Of a stretch of DNA of 64,000 nucleotides, positions 44,695-53,462 are shown in pieces. The position numbers were made by a program, and so were the translations under genes. Numbering within the stretch: the stretch's first letter is position 1; every line of letters starts with the position of its first letter. The notes under the pieces were generated by a model, which had not been told where the DNA came from, ran no database searches, and saw nothing but the letters and a program-made list of their open reading frames with translations. The DNA is from Albitalea sp966211955 (GTDB lineage Bacteria; Pseudomonadota; Gammaproteobacteria; Burkholderiales; Burkholderiaceae_C), in the NCBI GenBank assembly GCA_966211955.1, contig CBIHOF010000018.1, positions 1 through 64,000 of the forward strand. The letters are read 5' to 3'.

Positions 44695-45582
44695 CTACTG
44701 CGCGTTGTTCACCATGTCGGCACGCACCTTGGAGATGATGCCGGCCCAGTTGCCGCTCGCGTAGTGGTTGACCGTTTCGCCGTCGTCACGGAAGGCCACG
44801 GAGTGGTTGGTCCACTTCGCGCGGCCGCCCTCGTTGGCGCCGGTGCCCAGCGTGAGGTCGTTGCAGAACCAGTCCGACGGATTGCAGTACGAACCACCAG
44901 AGCTGCCCGACACGCCGCCGCTCGAGTGATACGCCACGACCTCGTCGTCTTGCCCCGGCAGGATGCCGGAGTACAGCGTGCCCTTGGCGCCGGCGTACAT
45001 GTAGAACATCTTTCCGCGCGTGTTGTTGTGGTTGTACATGGCGCGCGATGTCGAGGTCTTCAGGTCACCCACCAGCGGCTCCGACAACGCCCAGCTGCCC
45101 GCATCCGCGAGCTCCGAACCGCCGGCCGCACCGCCCGCAATGTCCACCCACTTGATGTTCCAGCCGGTCTGCGTCGTGCCGTCGCTGTTGGTGCACTGCC
45201 CCGAGGAATTGGGTGACGGCGTCTTCTTGTAGCGGGCCGTGCCGCCGTACAGGTCGAGCGCATAGCCGATCATCAGGTTGCCTGCACTGTGCGCCGCGAT
45301 GTAGCACCAGTTGGCGCCGGTGCAGTAGCAATCGAGTGCATCGCGGATCAGATAGTTCTGCGACGAGATGTGGTTGTAGCCGTCCCAGTTCACGGCCTTC
45401 TTGTTCACGCCGGCCGCCGTGCCTGACGGCCCCCAATACGTGAAGTCGGCGTAGTTGCCGATCTGCCCGCCGCCCGTGCGGCCGTTGATCCACAGCGAAT
45501 AGTTCGTCGCCTGCGACGACAGTGCCGCCAGCGCGACGAAGCCCGCCGCCCACTTCATGGCTGTACGCAATCCTTGCCTCAT
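44695..45582 (-). CDS. Secreted alpha/beta-hydrolase-like protein
   Basis: A 295-residue exported protein of unknown specificity. A signal peptide (about 1-25, ending LSSQA) precedes a mature region with the nucleophile elbow AHSAG (Ser99) in WCYIAAHSAGNLMIGYALD, a lipase-like arrangement. Candidate acid GQDDEVVAY and His NHSVAF lie near the C-terminus. Six cysteines (85, 87, 93 and three further on) suggest disulfides. The start at 45582 has GGAGG 5 bases upstream. It is followed 25 bases later by the membrane-anchored gene. Homology was not recognised, so enzyme class is inference. Confidence 0.7.
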   Translation of the reverse strand: MRQGLRTAMKWAAGFVALAALSSQATNYSLWINGRTGGGQIGNYADFTYWGPSGTAAGVNKKAVNWDGYNHISSQNYLIRDALDCYCTGANWCYIAAHSAGNLMIGYALDLYGGTARYKKTPSPNSSGQCTNSDGTTQTGWNIKWVDIAGGAAGGSELADAGSWALSEPLVGDLKTSTSRAMYNHNNTRGKMFYMYAGAKGTLYSGILPGQDDEVVAYHSSGGVSGSSGGSYCNPSDWFCNDLTLGTGANEGGRAKWTNHSVAFRDDGETVNHYASGNWAGIISKVRADMVNNAQ

Positions 45583-45783
45583 CAACGCCTCCAAAATCGA
45601 CCTACGTTCAGAGTCCAGATGCACGGCACGCATGCGGGTGGCACGGGTCGTGGGAACGAAAGTATCGAAGTGGCGCGTGACACCACGCAGCGGGCTAACC
45701 CGCAATGCGGCGCGCTTCTTCAGCGCAACGTTTGGGAAGGCCTCTCAGGCCCAGAGATTGGCTCGCGAAGCCAGTCGTGGCGA

Positions 45784-45809
45784 GCTCAACCGTTCGTGCT
45801 CAACCGTTC
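45784..45809 (+). repeat. 14-bp tandem duplication at the dacB 3' end
   Basis: GCTCAACCGTTC occurs at 45784 and 45798, a 14-base period, covering the dacB stop codon. It is a small local duplication with no other evident role. Confidence 0.6.
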
Positions 45810-47389
45810 TGCGCGAGCCACTCGATGAAGGCATCGAGCGCGGGTGTCGCCATGGCCGCCTTGGGGTGATTCACCATCGCCGCCACGGCGTAGACCTTGC
45901 CGCTCTTGCCGCGCACGTAGCCGGCCAGCGCTCGCGTGTCCGAGAGCGTGCCGGTCTTGAGGAAAGCCTGCCCCGTGGCCGCGCCCTTGAGCATGCGATG
46001 CGCGAGCGTGCCGTCCACCCCGGCGATGGGCAGCGAATCAAGCAGCGCCTTGCCGTTCGCACCGCGCCACGCGTTCGCCAGCAGTTGCACCATGGCGCGT
46101 GGCTTGCCGCGCTCGGCGCGCGACTGGCCGGAGCCCAGGTCCACGTGGATGTCGCCATCGGCCAGGCCCTGCCCCAGAAGCCACGCCTGCATGCGCGACT
46201 GCGCATCGCGCAAGCGGGAGGCATCGCCGGCCAGGCGCACCTTCTTCACTGCCGAGCCATCGGCCAGCGACAGCAGCAGCCCGCGCGCCGCGAGGTTGTT
46301 GCTGGTCTTGTTCATCTCGCGCAGCATTTCCGCGAGAGGAGTGGATACCTGGCTGGCCCACGGAGCCTGCGCGCGCAGGGCATCGCTGCCACTCCAGCGC
46401 TCGGTCTCGACAACGCGCCCCGTGATGCGGCCACCGGCATTGCGCCACAGGCCGGCGACGATCTGCGGCGTCGCGGGCAGTGGCGGCGCGGGCGGCGCCA
46501 TGTCTGGCAGGCGAAGGCTCGGCATGGCTTGCGGCGCGTCGGTGACGAGGCGCACAGACGCTGGCGCGCGCACCGATGCCACGTCGCGCCGGCCGCAGCT
46601 CGCGTCCCACGAGCCGCGCACCGTGAGCTGCGGCGTGCCGCCGTCGTCGGGCGTCTCCCACACCGCATAGGCGACGCAACCGTCGCCCATCGCCACGTCG
46701 TTCACCACGGTCGCACCGGCCGGCCGCGGGTTCACGGTGACGATGGCACGCGGGCCTTTGGACGGCGCGACCGACACCGTCAGCGTGCCCGGTGCGCCGC
46801 GGCGGATGTACGCCGTCATCGGCGCGGGGCCGTCTTGCACCGGAGGCGGTACAGGCACGCTGCGCACCTCCACCGATTCACGCCACTCGTTCGATTCGTG
46901 CAGGAAGGCGACGCGCTCCATCACGATGTTGCCTGCGATCTCGGTCAGGCCTTCGCTGCGCATCTGCTTGAACCATCGTTGCAGCTCCCCCGGCGTGATG
47001 CCGGCGCTGCTGCCCACGATGACGAGATCGCCTGCGAGCCTGCCGGTCCTGACCGGTGCCGTTGCAAAGGCGCGGGTACGCCAACGGTACGAAGGCCCGA
47101 GCAAGTCCAAGGCAGCAAGCGATGTCACCACCTTGGTCGTCGATGCCATGAGAAACGGCTGCTCCGCATTCAAGGCGGCGATCGCAGGCGCGGCTTCGCC
47201 TTCGAGCGGCCTCGCGTACAGACCCAGGCTCTTCAGCGGAACCCCGGCGGCCGACAGGCGCTTGGCGACCACAGGCGGCACGCCCGGGGGCGCCAGCTCA
47301 TCAGCAGCGCGTGCCAGCGGCGCCATGAAAACGGCGCCGAAGAGCAGCCAAAGCAATGGGAGACGACAGGTTGGCATCGACCAACCCAT
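45800..47389 (-). CDS. dacB: D-alanyl-D-alanine carboxypeptidase/endopeptidase (PBP4)
   Basis: Periplasmic S13-family penicillin-binding protein that trims and cleaves peptidoglycan. The 529-residue product has a signal peptide (about 1-28, ending PLARA) and catalytic motifs STTK (Ser83, Lys86), SNN near residue 345 and KTG near 470 in FLKTGTLSDTRALAG. The start is uncertain by a few codons; ATG 47389 is used. It lies 18 bases downstream of a transmembrane Ser/Thr kinase and is probably cotranscribed with it, a context suggesting envelope sensing. Confidence 0.93.
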   Translation of the reverse strand: MGWSMPTCRLPLLWLLFGAVFMAPLARAADELAPPGVPPVVAKRLSAAGVPLKSLGLYARPLEGEAAPAIAALNAEQPFLMASTTKVVTSLAALDLLGPSYRWRTRAFATAPVRTGRLAGDLVIVGSSAGITPGELQRWFKQMRSEGLTEIAGNIVMERVAFLHESNEWRESVEVRSVPVPPPVQDGPAPMTAYIRRGAPGTLTVSVAPSKGPRAIVTVNPRPAGATVVNDVAMGDGCVAYAVWETPDDGGTPQLTVRGSWDASCGRRDVASVRAPASVRLVTDAPQAMPSLRLPDMAPPAPPLPATPQIVAGLWRNAGGRITGRVVETERWSGSDALRAQAPWASQVSTPLAEMLREMNKTSNNLAARGLLLSLADGSAVKKVRLAGDASRLRDAQSRMQAWLLGQGLADGDIHVDLGSGQSRAERGKPRAMVQLLANAWRGANGKALLDSLPIAGVDGTLAHRMLKGAATGQAFLKTGTLSDTRALAGYVRGKSGKVYAVAAMVNHPKAAMATPALDAFIEWLAQNG

Positions 47390-47407
47390 CGGCAAGGGGC
47401 GTGCCCT

Positions 47408-49279
47408 TCAGTGCTGCCAGCGGCGTGCGTTGTCCTCGCGCTGCTGGACGAGCGCGACGCATTGCGGATGCCGCCGGTATGCGGGCTCGTCGCACTTGCG
47501 GTTGACGCAAATGGCCATGCTTAGGAAGTTGCGGTCTCCGCAAGCGTCGCGTGGGCTCGGGGCGGCGTGAAGCTGCTTGGCCGCGAGGGACGGTTTCGAA
47601 GTCTTCCTCGTGGCCGGGCGTCGGTCACGCGGCCGTTCTGACGATGCCATGTCGTTGCGCATCGACGACGGCAGGTTCACTGACACGGCCACTGGCTTGA
47701 TGTCGGCGGCGGCGGCAGAGATCGGGGTGGCGGCAAGAGCGGCGGCCGCCGCCTGCCGGGACATGTCCTTCGCAACGACGATGGTTTGCACGGTCTGCTG
47801 TGGCACCGGTTCGGGCGTGAGCGGGGGCACCGGGCGTGAATCGCTTTCGCGCTCTTCGATGATCACTTCGTTCTTTGCATGCTTGCCGATCTCATGCCAG
47901 GTCGCGGCACTTGGCTCGGGCAGGCGGTTGTGCAGCACGGTGAACGCAGCACCCGACACGACCGCGACAGCGAGGCCCGCCGCGACGAGCGCCGAGCGCG
48001 GCCAGGTGACGGCGTTCTCTCGCAGGCTCGCCAGCCGCGCCTGGAGCGACGGGGACAAGGCCGACACCCTCTGCGGTTCATCAGCGACGCAAGGCGATGC
48101 AGCCGTGGGTGCCGAATGCGCGGGCGGCTCGTCGGAGGCGAGCTGGATCGTGGTGTCCCAGGTCACCGCGTCGGGCTTCTCGAAGCTCGGCTGGTCCGCA
48201 TGCATTGCCACTGCCACGGTCGTGGGTTGCGTGTCCAGCAGATCAGGCCACGGATGCTGATCGATCGACGATCCATTGCCCGCCTGCTTGAAGGCCGACT
48301 CCTCGTTGGCCACCAGGTTGGGCCGGGGCGGCACCACCGGCACGACGATGCGGCCGTCCAGCGCATTGCGAAACTGCTGCACGCTTTGCGGCCGGTCCTG
48401 CGGCCGCACTGACAACGCCCATTGCACGGCTGCGAGGAAGCTCGCAGACACGCCCGCCGGAGGCTCAGCCAGCAGGCGCGGAATCTCGTCGTGCATGGAG
48501 CGCACGGTGGATGGCGGCGGCGGCACCGAGTTCAGCATGTACACCACCACCGCACCGAGCGCGTAGAGGTCGGTCCACGGACCCTGTCGCAGTTGCGTCG
48601 CCTCGGCGTATTGCTCGATGGGCGCGTAGCTTGGCTTGAGCACCGCGGTGAGCGTCTGCGTGCATTCGCCGATGACCCGACGCGCTGCGCCGAAATCGAG
48701 CAACACCGGCTCGCGCGGGCCCGGCAGCAGGATATTGTCGGGAGCAATGTCGCGGTGGTAGATGCCCTCGCCATGCAGCGCCGCAAGCGCATCGAGCAGC
48801 GGGTCGAGCACGCCCCGCAGCCACGCTTCAGTGGGCGGCTCCTTCATCGAGCGGCGCACGTCGCGCAGCGTCGGGCCGCGCAGGTACGGCATCACCATGT
48901 AGGCGGTGCCATTGCCTTCCCAGAAACGATGGACCTTGACGATGCCCGGATGGTTGAAGTGCGCGAGGATCTTCGCCTCGTTCACGAAGGAGCGCAGGCC
49001 GGCGTTGTAGTTGGCTTCATAGGACAGCGAACGCAGCGTCACCTGCTGGCTGTTGAGTCGCCGGCTGGCGAGCTGCACGGGCAGGAATTCCTTGATCGCC
49101 ACCTCGCGGTCAAGGCTGCGGTCGATGGCGAGGTACACGGTGCCGAAGCCCCCGCTGCCGATCGTGCGGAGGACCTCGAAGTCACCGAGCCGCGTGCCGC
49201 CCGGCAGCGCCTCGCGCACCTGCGCGTCCGGGTTGGCCCCGTTGGACGGACCGGCGGCGGACGAGTGGGTCGAACTCAT
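47408..49279 (-). CDS. Transmembrane serine/threonine protein kinase with Cys-rich tail
   Basis: A 623-residue Hanks-type kinase. The N-terminal kinase domain (about 34-306) has glycine loop GSGGFGTVY (41-49), Lys63 in VAIKEF, catalytic HRDIAPDN with Asp177, DFG at 195-197 and KPSYAPIEQY activation segment at 215-224; all essential residues are present. A Pro/Ala linker leads to one span at about 427-449, then a periplasmic part ending in four cysteines (580, 591, 596, 607) spaced 10-4-10. Start 49279 is chosen over 49402 because of the family N-terminus. It precedes dacB by 18 bases. Substrate unknown. Confidence 0.92.
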   Translation of the reverse strand: MSSTHSSAAGPSNGANPDAQVREALPGGTRLGDFEVLRTIGSGGFGTVYLAIDRSLDREVAIKEFLPVQLASRRLNSQQVTLRSLSYEANYNAGLRSFVNEAKILAHFNHPGIVKVHRFWEGNGTAYMVMPYLRGPTLRDVRRSMKEPPTEAWLRGVLDPLLDALAALHGEGIYHRDIAPDNILLPGPREPVLLDFGAARRVIGECTQTLTAVLKPSYAPIEQYAEATQLRQGPWTDLYALGAVVVYMLNSVPPPPSTVRSMHDEIPRLLAEPPAGVSASFLAAVQWALSVRPQDRPQSVQQFRNALDGRIVVPVVPPRPNLVANEESAFKQAGNGSSIDQHPWPDLLDTQPTTVAVAMHADQPSFEKPDAVTWDTTIQLASDEPPAHSAPTAASPCVADEPQRVSALSPSLQARLASLRENAVTWPRSALVAAGLAVAVVSGAAFTVLHNRLPEPSAATWHEIGKHAKNEVIIEERESDSRPVPPLTPEPVPQQTVQTIVVAKDMSRQAAAAALAATPISAAAADIKPVAVSVNLPSSMRNDMASSERPRDRRPATRKTSKPSLAAKQLHAAPSPRDACGDRNFLSMAICVNRKCDEPAYRRHPQCVALVQQREDNARRWQH

Positions 49280-49450
49280 GGTCACCCCTGCGGCGAAAAC
49301 AAATGCCCTGCGTCGACAAGTAAAAGCTACGGCACATGCGAGAGCCGACTCGGAAAGGATCGCCTCGACGGCACGCGCCGGTGCTTGCGGACAACATGCC
49401 ATGCAAGGCGCATTCCCTCCCGGGACGCCCCGAGGCTGGCGGCCCTTGAG

Positions 49451-49500
49451 TGACGCCTGGTGACGCGCCCTGACGATCAGTGACGTTCAGTCGACGTCAG
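49451..49500 (+). repeat. Five TGACG repeats at 10-bp spacing upstream of the kinase gene
   Basis: TGACGNNNNN occurs at 49451, 49461, 49471 and 49481, and a degenerate TCGACG copy at 49491. The exact 10-base period puts each copy on the same DNA face. The array overlaps the nadE stop codon (49487) and lies 172 bases or more upstream of the kinase ATG. This looks like a cooperative regulator binding array, but no regulator is known for it. Confidence 0.75.
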
Positions 49501-51544
49501 GGATGCGCTCGAGTTCGCCCAGCCAGACCGCGGCGCTCGCGTCGCTCGGCGCGCGCCAATCACCGCGCGGCGACAGGGACCCCCCGGAACCCACCTTCGG
49601 CGAATTCGGCACGCAGCTGCGCTTGAACTGGCTGGCAAAGAATCGCTGCAAAAAGATGCGCAGATTCTTCTTGATGTCGGTAATGCCGTACTGGTTGCGA
49701 GACCCGCCCGCGCCGACGGGCCAGCGGCCTTGAGACGCGTCATGCCACGCCTGGTGCGCGAGGAAGGCCACCTTGGTCGGCGAGAAGCCATATCGCAGGA
49801 TGTGGAAGAGGTTGAAGTCCTGCAGCTCGTAAGGGCCGATGGAGGCCTCGGTGCTCTGCGAGGGCTCCTTGTCGGAGGTGCCTGGCACGAGCTCGGGGCT
49901 GATCTCGGTGTCGAGGATGTCGATGAGCACGTCGCTGCCCTGCTCGCCCACCTGCCGCGTCTGCGCGACCCAGCGCACCAGGTGCTTGATCAGCGTCTTG
50001 GGTACGCTCGCGTTCACGTTGTAGTGCGACATGTGGTCGCCGACACCGTAGGTACACCAACCAAGTGCCAGCTCGCTCAGGTCGCCCGTGCCCACGACGA
50101 TGGCGTTGTGGAAGTTGGCGAGCCTGAAGAGGTGGCTTGTGCGCTCGCCGGCCTGCACGTTCTCGAAGGTCACGTCATACACCGGCTGGCCGTTGGCGAA
50201 CGGATGGCCGAGGTCCTTCAGCATCTGCTCGCAGCTCGGCCGGATGTCGATCTGCTGCGCGCTGCAGCCCACCGACTGCATCAGTCGCAGCGCCTGGTCG
50301 AGCGTGCGACCACTGGTAGCGAACCCGGGCATCGTGAAGCCGAGGATGTTGCTTCGCGGCAGGCCCAGGCGATCCATGGCCTTGGCACAGACGAGCAGCG
50401 CATGCGTCGAGTCGAGGCCGCCGGACACGCCGATCACCAGTTTCTTGATGTTGGCCGCCGACAGCCGCTGCAACAGCGCCTGCACCTGGATGTTGTAGAC
50501 CTCGTTGCATCGCTCGTCGCGGCGCCGGTTGTCCGCCGGGACGTACGGGAAGCGCTCGACCTCGCGCTGCAGCGTCAGGCGTGCCGTGCGGTCCAGGCCC
50601 AGCTCGAAGCCGACGCGGCGAAAGCGCTGCACACGCGATGAATGCTGGCTCACCGAATGGCCGAAGCTCGTCTGGCGCATGCGCTCGTGTGAGAGCCGCT
50701 CGAGGTCAACGTCCGCGGTGATGATGTGCGACTCATCACTGAAGCGGGCGGACTCCGCCAGCAGGTCACCGTTTTCGTAGATGAGCGCCTGCCCGTCCCA
50801 CGCGAGGTCGGTCGTCGATTCGCCGATGCCCGCGGACGAATACAGGTAGGCCGACAGGCAGCGTGCCGACTGTATGTTCACCAACCGATGGCGGTAGTCT
50901 GACTTGCCCACCGTGATGTTGGACGCCGACAGGTTGAGAAGCACCGTCGCACCCGCCAACGCAGCATAGGACGAGGGCGGGATCGGCACCCACACGTCCT
51001 CGCAGATCTCCACATGAAAGCGCAGCAGCGGGCAGTCCGTGGCCTCGAAGACCACCTCCCCGCCGAAGGGCACGCGCTGGCCGAGGAGCTCGAGTTCGGT
51101 GCGTCCGCTGTCGGCGGCGGGGTTGAACTGGCGCGCTTCATAAAACTCGGCGTAGTTGGGCAGGTAGGTCTTGGGCACGATGCCCAGCAGCCGCCCGCGC
51201 TGCACGACCGCCGCGCAGTTGAAGAGCCGGTCGTCCACCCGCAGGGGCAACCCCACGACCGCGGCGATCGACAGCGCTGCCGAGGCCTCGAGCACGGTCG
51301 CAAGCGCCGCTTCGCAACCGTCGAGCAAGGCGTGCTGGTGGAAGAGATCGTCGCAGGTGTAGCCCGACAGGCCGAGCTCCGGGAAGAGCACCACCGCCGC
51401 ACCGCTTCGGGCCGCGTCGGCCATCATTCGCGCCGTCTGGTCGCCGTTGAACAGCGGGTCCGCCACGCGGTTGGCCGGCACGGCCACCGCCACGCGTGCG
51501 AAGCCGTGGTTGTAGAGATTGAAGAAGTTCGAGGCTGCGGTCAT
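49487..51544 (-). CDS. nadE: Glutamine-dependent NAD+ synthetase
   Basis: Makes NAD+ from deamido-NAD+, using ammonia from glutamine. The 685-residue product fuses an N-terminal nitrilase-type glutaminase with the Glu56-Lys125-Cys181 triad (FPELGLSGYTCD, GIVPKTYLP, VEICEDVWVP) to a C-terminal synthetase with the PP-loop GVSGGLDSTHALL near 370. Length fits the fused type of many Burkholderiales. The ATG at 51544 is chosen because upstream extensions are not family-like. It lies 28 bases downstream of a diguanylate cyclase gene. Confidence 0.95.
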   Translation of the reverse strand: MTAASNFFNLYNHGFARVAVAVPANRVADPLFNGDQTARMMADAARSGAAVVLFPELGLSGYTCDDLFHQHALLDGCEAALATVLEASAALSIAAVVGLPLRVDDRLFNCAAVVQRGRLLGIVPKTYLPNYAEFYEARQFNPAADSGRTELELLGQRVPFGGEVVFEATDCPLLRFHVEICEDVWVPIPPSSYAALAGATVLLNLSASNITVGKSDYRHRLVNIQSARCLSAYLYSSAGIGESTTDLAWDGQALIYENGDLLAESARFSDESHIITADVDLERLSHERMRQTSFGHSVSQHSSRVQRFRRVGFELGLDRTARLTLQREVERFPYVPADNRRRDERCNEVYNIQVQALLQRLSAANIKKLVIGVSGGLDSTHALLVCAKAMDRLGLPRSNILGFTMPGFATSGRTLDQALRLMQSVGCSAQQIDIRPSCEQMLKDLGHPFANGQPVYDVTFENVQAGERTSHLFRLANFHNAIVVGTGDLSELALGWCTYGVGDHMSHYNVNASVPKTLIKHLVRWVAQTRQVGEQGSDVLIDILDTEISPELVPGTSDKEPSQSTEASIGPYELQDFNLFHILRYGFSPTKVAFLAHQAWHDASQGRWPVGAGGSRNQYGITDIKKNLRIFLQRFFASQFKRSCVPNSPKVGSGGSLSPRGDWRAPSDASAAVWLGELERIPDVD

Positions 51545-51572
51545 GGACCGCATTGTGTCGCGGCTTGGTGGC

Positions 51573-52760
51573 TCAGGCGCAGACGAGGCGATTGCGTCCC
51601 GCGGCCTTGGCCTGGTAGAGCGCCTTGTCCGCACGCTCGATGGCCGCAACGATGCTCTCGCCGCCGCTGCATTGCGTGAGCCCGGCCGAGCTGGTCGCGG
51701 CGATCACGGCACTGCCGAGCTCGAAGCGGCTGGACGCGAGCTTGTTGAGCACCCGGGTCACGCACTGGCGGGCCTGCTCCAGGTCGGTCGAACCCAGCAT
51801 CAACAGGAACTCCTCGCCACCCCAGCGCCCGAGCACATCAGTGGCGCGCAGCTGCGTGCGTGTGAGCTCGGCAAAGCCGCGCAGCACGATGTCGCCTGCC
51901 GCATGGCCGTGCACATCGTTGATCCGCTTGAAGTGGTCCAGGTCGAGCAGGACGAGGCACATGGTCTTGCCGTTGCGCACGCATCGAAGCGATTCCTCGG
52001 CCATGCGCTCGAGCATCGCGCGGCGGTTGAAGCAGCCGGTGAGGTCGTCGCGGGTGGCCAATTCACGGATGCGTTCGAGCGCCGTCGAGAGCGCCGTGCG
52101 TTGCTTGCGCGAACGCTCGCGCATGCCATGCAGGCGGCCGGTGAGCAGCACGACGCCTGCAACCATGATGCTCACGATCATCAGATGGGCCACCTCGACG
52201 CCGGGCGGGTCGCCGGGTGCGGGATGCCGCATCCAGTAAACGCTGGCTGCGCCGAACGCGGCGAGCGTGTAGATGCCGACGACCGTGACCTGCCGCAGGG
52301 TCATGCCGAACATGCCGAACATCAGCACCACGCCGAGGATCGGGATCACCACGGCGCGGGCCGAGCCGGTGATGCAGTAGCCTGCCGCGGAGCAGAGGAT
52401 CGCGTAGAGCATCTGCTGCAAGGTGAGCGACGGGTCGCGCCAGTGCATGACGCGCCCGCTTCGGATGAGCGCGAACACCGCCACCATGCCGCCCACTGAA
52501 GACAGCGTCCAGGGCCACACATAGGCGTGGTTGGTGATGCCGGCGGCGTCCAGCCAGTGCAGCATGCCGACACACGCGAGCATCAGAAGGTTGGCCAGGC
52601 CCGATTGCCCGAGCCGCACCTGCTGGCGCACGTCGCGGGTGAGAAGGAGGTGCTTGAGCCGTATCGAGCAGGGTTCGCGCCGAATGCCCTCGCGCCCGCT
52701 CCCCTTGCCGTTCGCGAACGGCGCAGGCTGGGAGGTAACGGGCAAGTCGTGCATGGTCAT
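51573..52760 (-). CDS. Membrane-bound diguanylate cyclase
   Basis: A 395-residue c-di-GMP synthase. An N-terminal block of about six membrane spans (residues about 50-210, such as NLLMLACVGMLHWL and VVLMFGMFGM) is followed by a GGDEF domain. The active site is GGEEF near 315, a competent variant, and RATD five residues before it is a product-inhibition I-site (RxxD). Metal-binding residues LDLDHFKRINDVHGH near 273 are intact. The membrane sensor is not recognised. It is cotranscribed with nadE; the functional link, if any, is unknown. Confidence 0.93.
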   Translation of the reverse strand: MTMHDLPVTSQPAPFANGKGSGREGIRREPCSIRLKHLLLTRDVRQQVRLGQSGLANLLMLACVGMLHWLDAAGITNHAYVWPWTLSSVGGMVAVFALIRSGRVMHWRDPSLTLQQMLYAILCSAAGYCITGSARAVVIPILGVVLMFGMFGMTLRQVTVVGIYTLAAFGAASVYWMRHPAPGDPPGVEVAHLMIVSIMVAGVVLLTGRLHGMRERSRKQRTALSTALERIRELATRDDLTGCFNRRAMLERMAEESLRCVRNGKTMCLVLLDLDHFKRINDVHGHAAGDIVLRGFAELTRTQLRATDVLGRWGGEEFLLMLGSTDLEQARQCVTRVLNKLASSRFELGSAVIAATSSAGLTQCSGGESIVAAIERADKALYQAKAAGRNRLVCA

Positions 52761-52882
52761 GGCGGGCGCCGCGTGGCGAGCGCTTCACGGTTTGTCGGCC
52801 AGCCCTCGGCAAACTGAAGGTGTCCCGGACTGGACGGCAGGCGGCGGGCGATTAGCGAACCCGCACAAGAAGCGGCCCAATG

Positions 52883-52912
52883 AAAAAGGGCCGGTGCATG
52901 GCACCAGCCCTT
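52883..52912 (-). terminator. Terminator after the small secreted protein gene
   Basis: On the minus strand AAGGGCTGGTGC / GCACCGGCCCTT form a stem with a 3-base loop and one G-U pair, followed by a five-T run. It lies 38 bases after the stop of the small secreted protein gene. Confidence 0.9.
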
Positions 52913-52950
52913 CTTGCTCTAGCGTTTCCGGGCGGGGGGCCCGGCAAGAA

Positions 52951-53307
52951 TCACTTCTTGGTTTCGCCGGCTTCGTTCGTGCCCGGCAGTTCGCCCTTCT
53001 TGTTCGCATCCTTGTTGGCGGCGCGGATCTTCTTGCGCTCGGCCGAACGGGTGGCATGGGTACCGGAAGCGGCGGGCGCTGCGGGTTCGGCAGAAGCTTC
53101 GCCGGTCTTGGCGATCTCGCCCTTCTTGACGGCTTCCTTGTTGGCAGCGCGGACCTTCTTGCGCTCAGCCGAACGGCTCTCGTGGGTGGTGCCCGACGCG
53201 TTGGCAGCGGGCTTTTCAGCGACGGCTTCAGCGGCGACGGCGGAGCCGAAGGCAACTGCGCCGGAAATGACAGCAGCGATCGAGAGGACGATTTGGCGAA
53301 TGTTCAT
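52951..53307 (-). CDS. Small secreted cationic protein with two 42-residue repeats
   Basis: A 118-residue protein of unknown function. A signal peptide (about 1-26, ending SAVAAEA) is followed by two copies of a Lys/Arg-rich helical repeat: residues 41-71 (SRSAERKKVRAANKEAV, KKGEIAKTGE) and 83-113 (TRSAERKKIRAANKDAN, KKGELPGTNE), separated by Ala/Pro-rich linker. The DNA repeat has a 126-base period (52991 and 53117). Sequences of this kind seem common in related bacteria as hypothetical proteins. The start at 53307 is preferred over 53382 because it preserves the signal peptide. Strong terminator downstream. Confidence 0.82.
   Translation of the reverse strand: MNIRQIVLSIAAVISGAVAFGSAVAAEAVAEKPAANASGTTHESRSAERKKVRAANKEAVKKGEIAKTGEASAEPAAPAASGTHATRSAERKKIRAANKDANKKGELPGTNEAGETKK
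52991..53206 (-). repeat. 126-base tandem coding repeat in the small secreted protein gene
   Basis: Two copies of a segment encoding the Ser-Ala-Glu-Arg-Lys-Lys repeat, beginning near 52991 and 53117, 126 bases (42 codons) apart and diverged at several positions. This indicates internal duplication of the coding unit. Confidence 0.75.
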
Positions 53308-53462
53308 GGAAATGAATCTCCGTTTGTGATGAGTGGCTTGGCGCTGGACACAGTCGCCTGCGGCACTGTAGCAGCGATCCACGCGGAGTTTGCCGGCTCT
53401 GGCCGCTCAGCCTCCACCTTTGGACATGTCTTCAACTCCCGCGCAACGTATGCGTTGACAAG

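Noticed and set aside
44362..44696. Possibility that the anchored protein gene starts further upstream or is fused to the secreted hydrolase gene
   Set aside because: A stop codon and a 25-base gap separate them; the hydrophobic anchor begins near residue 19, so ATG 44669 is adequate.
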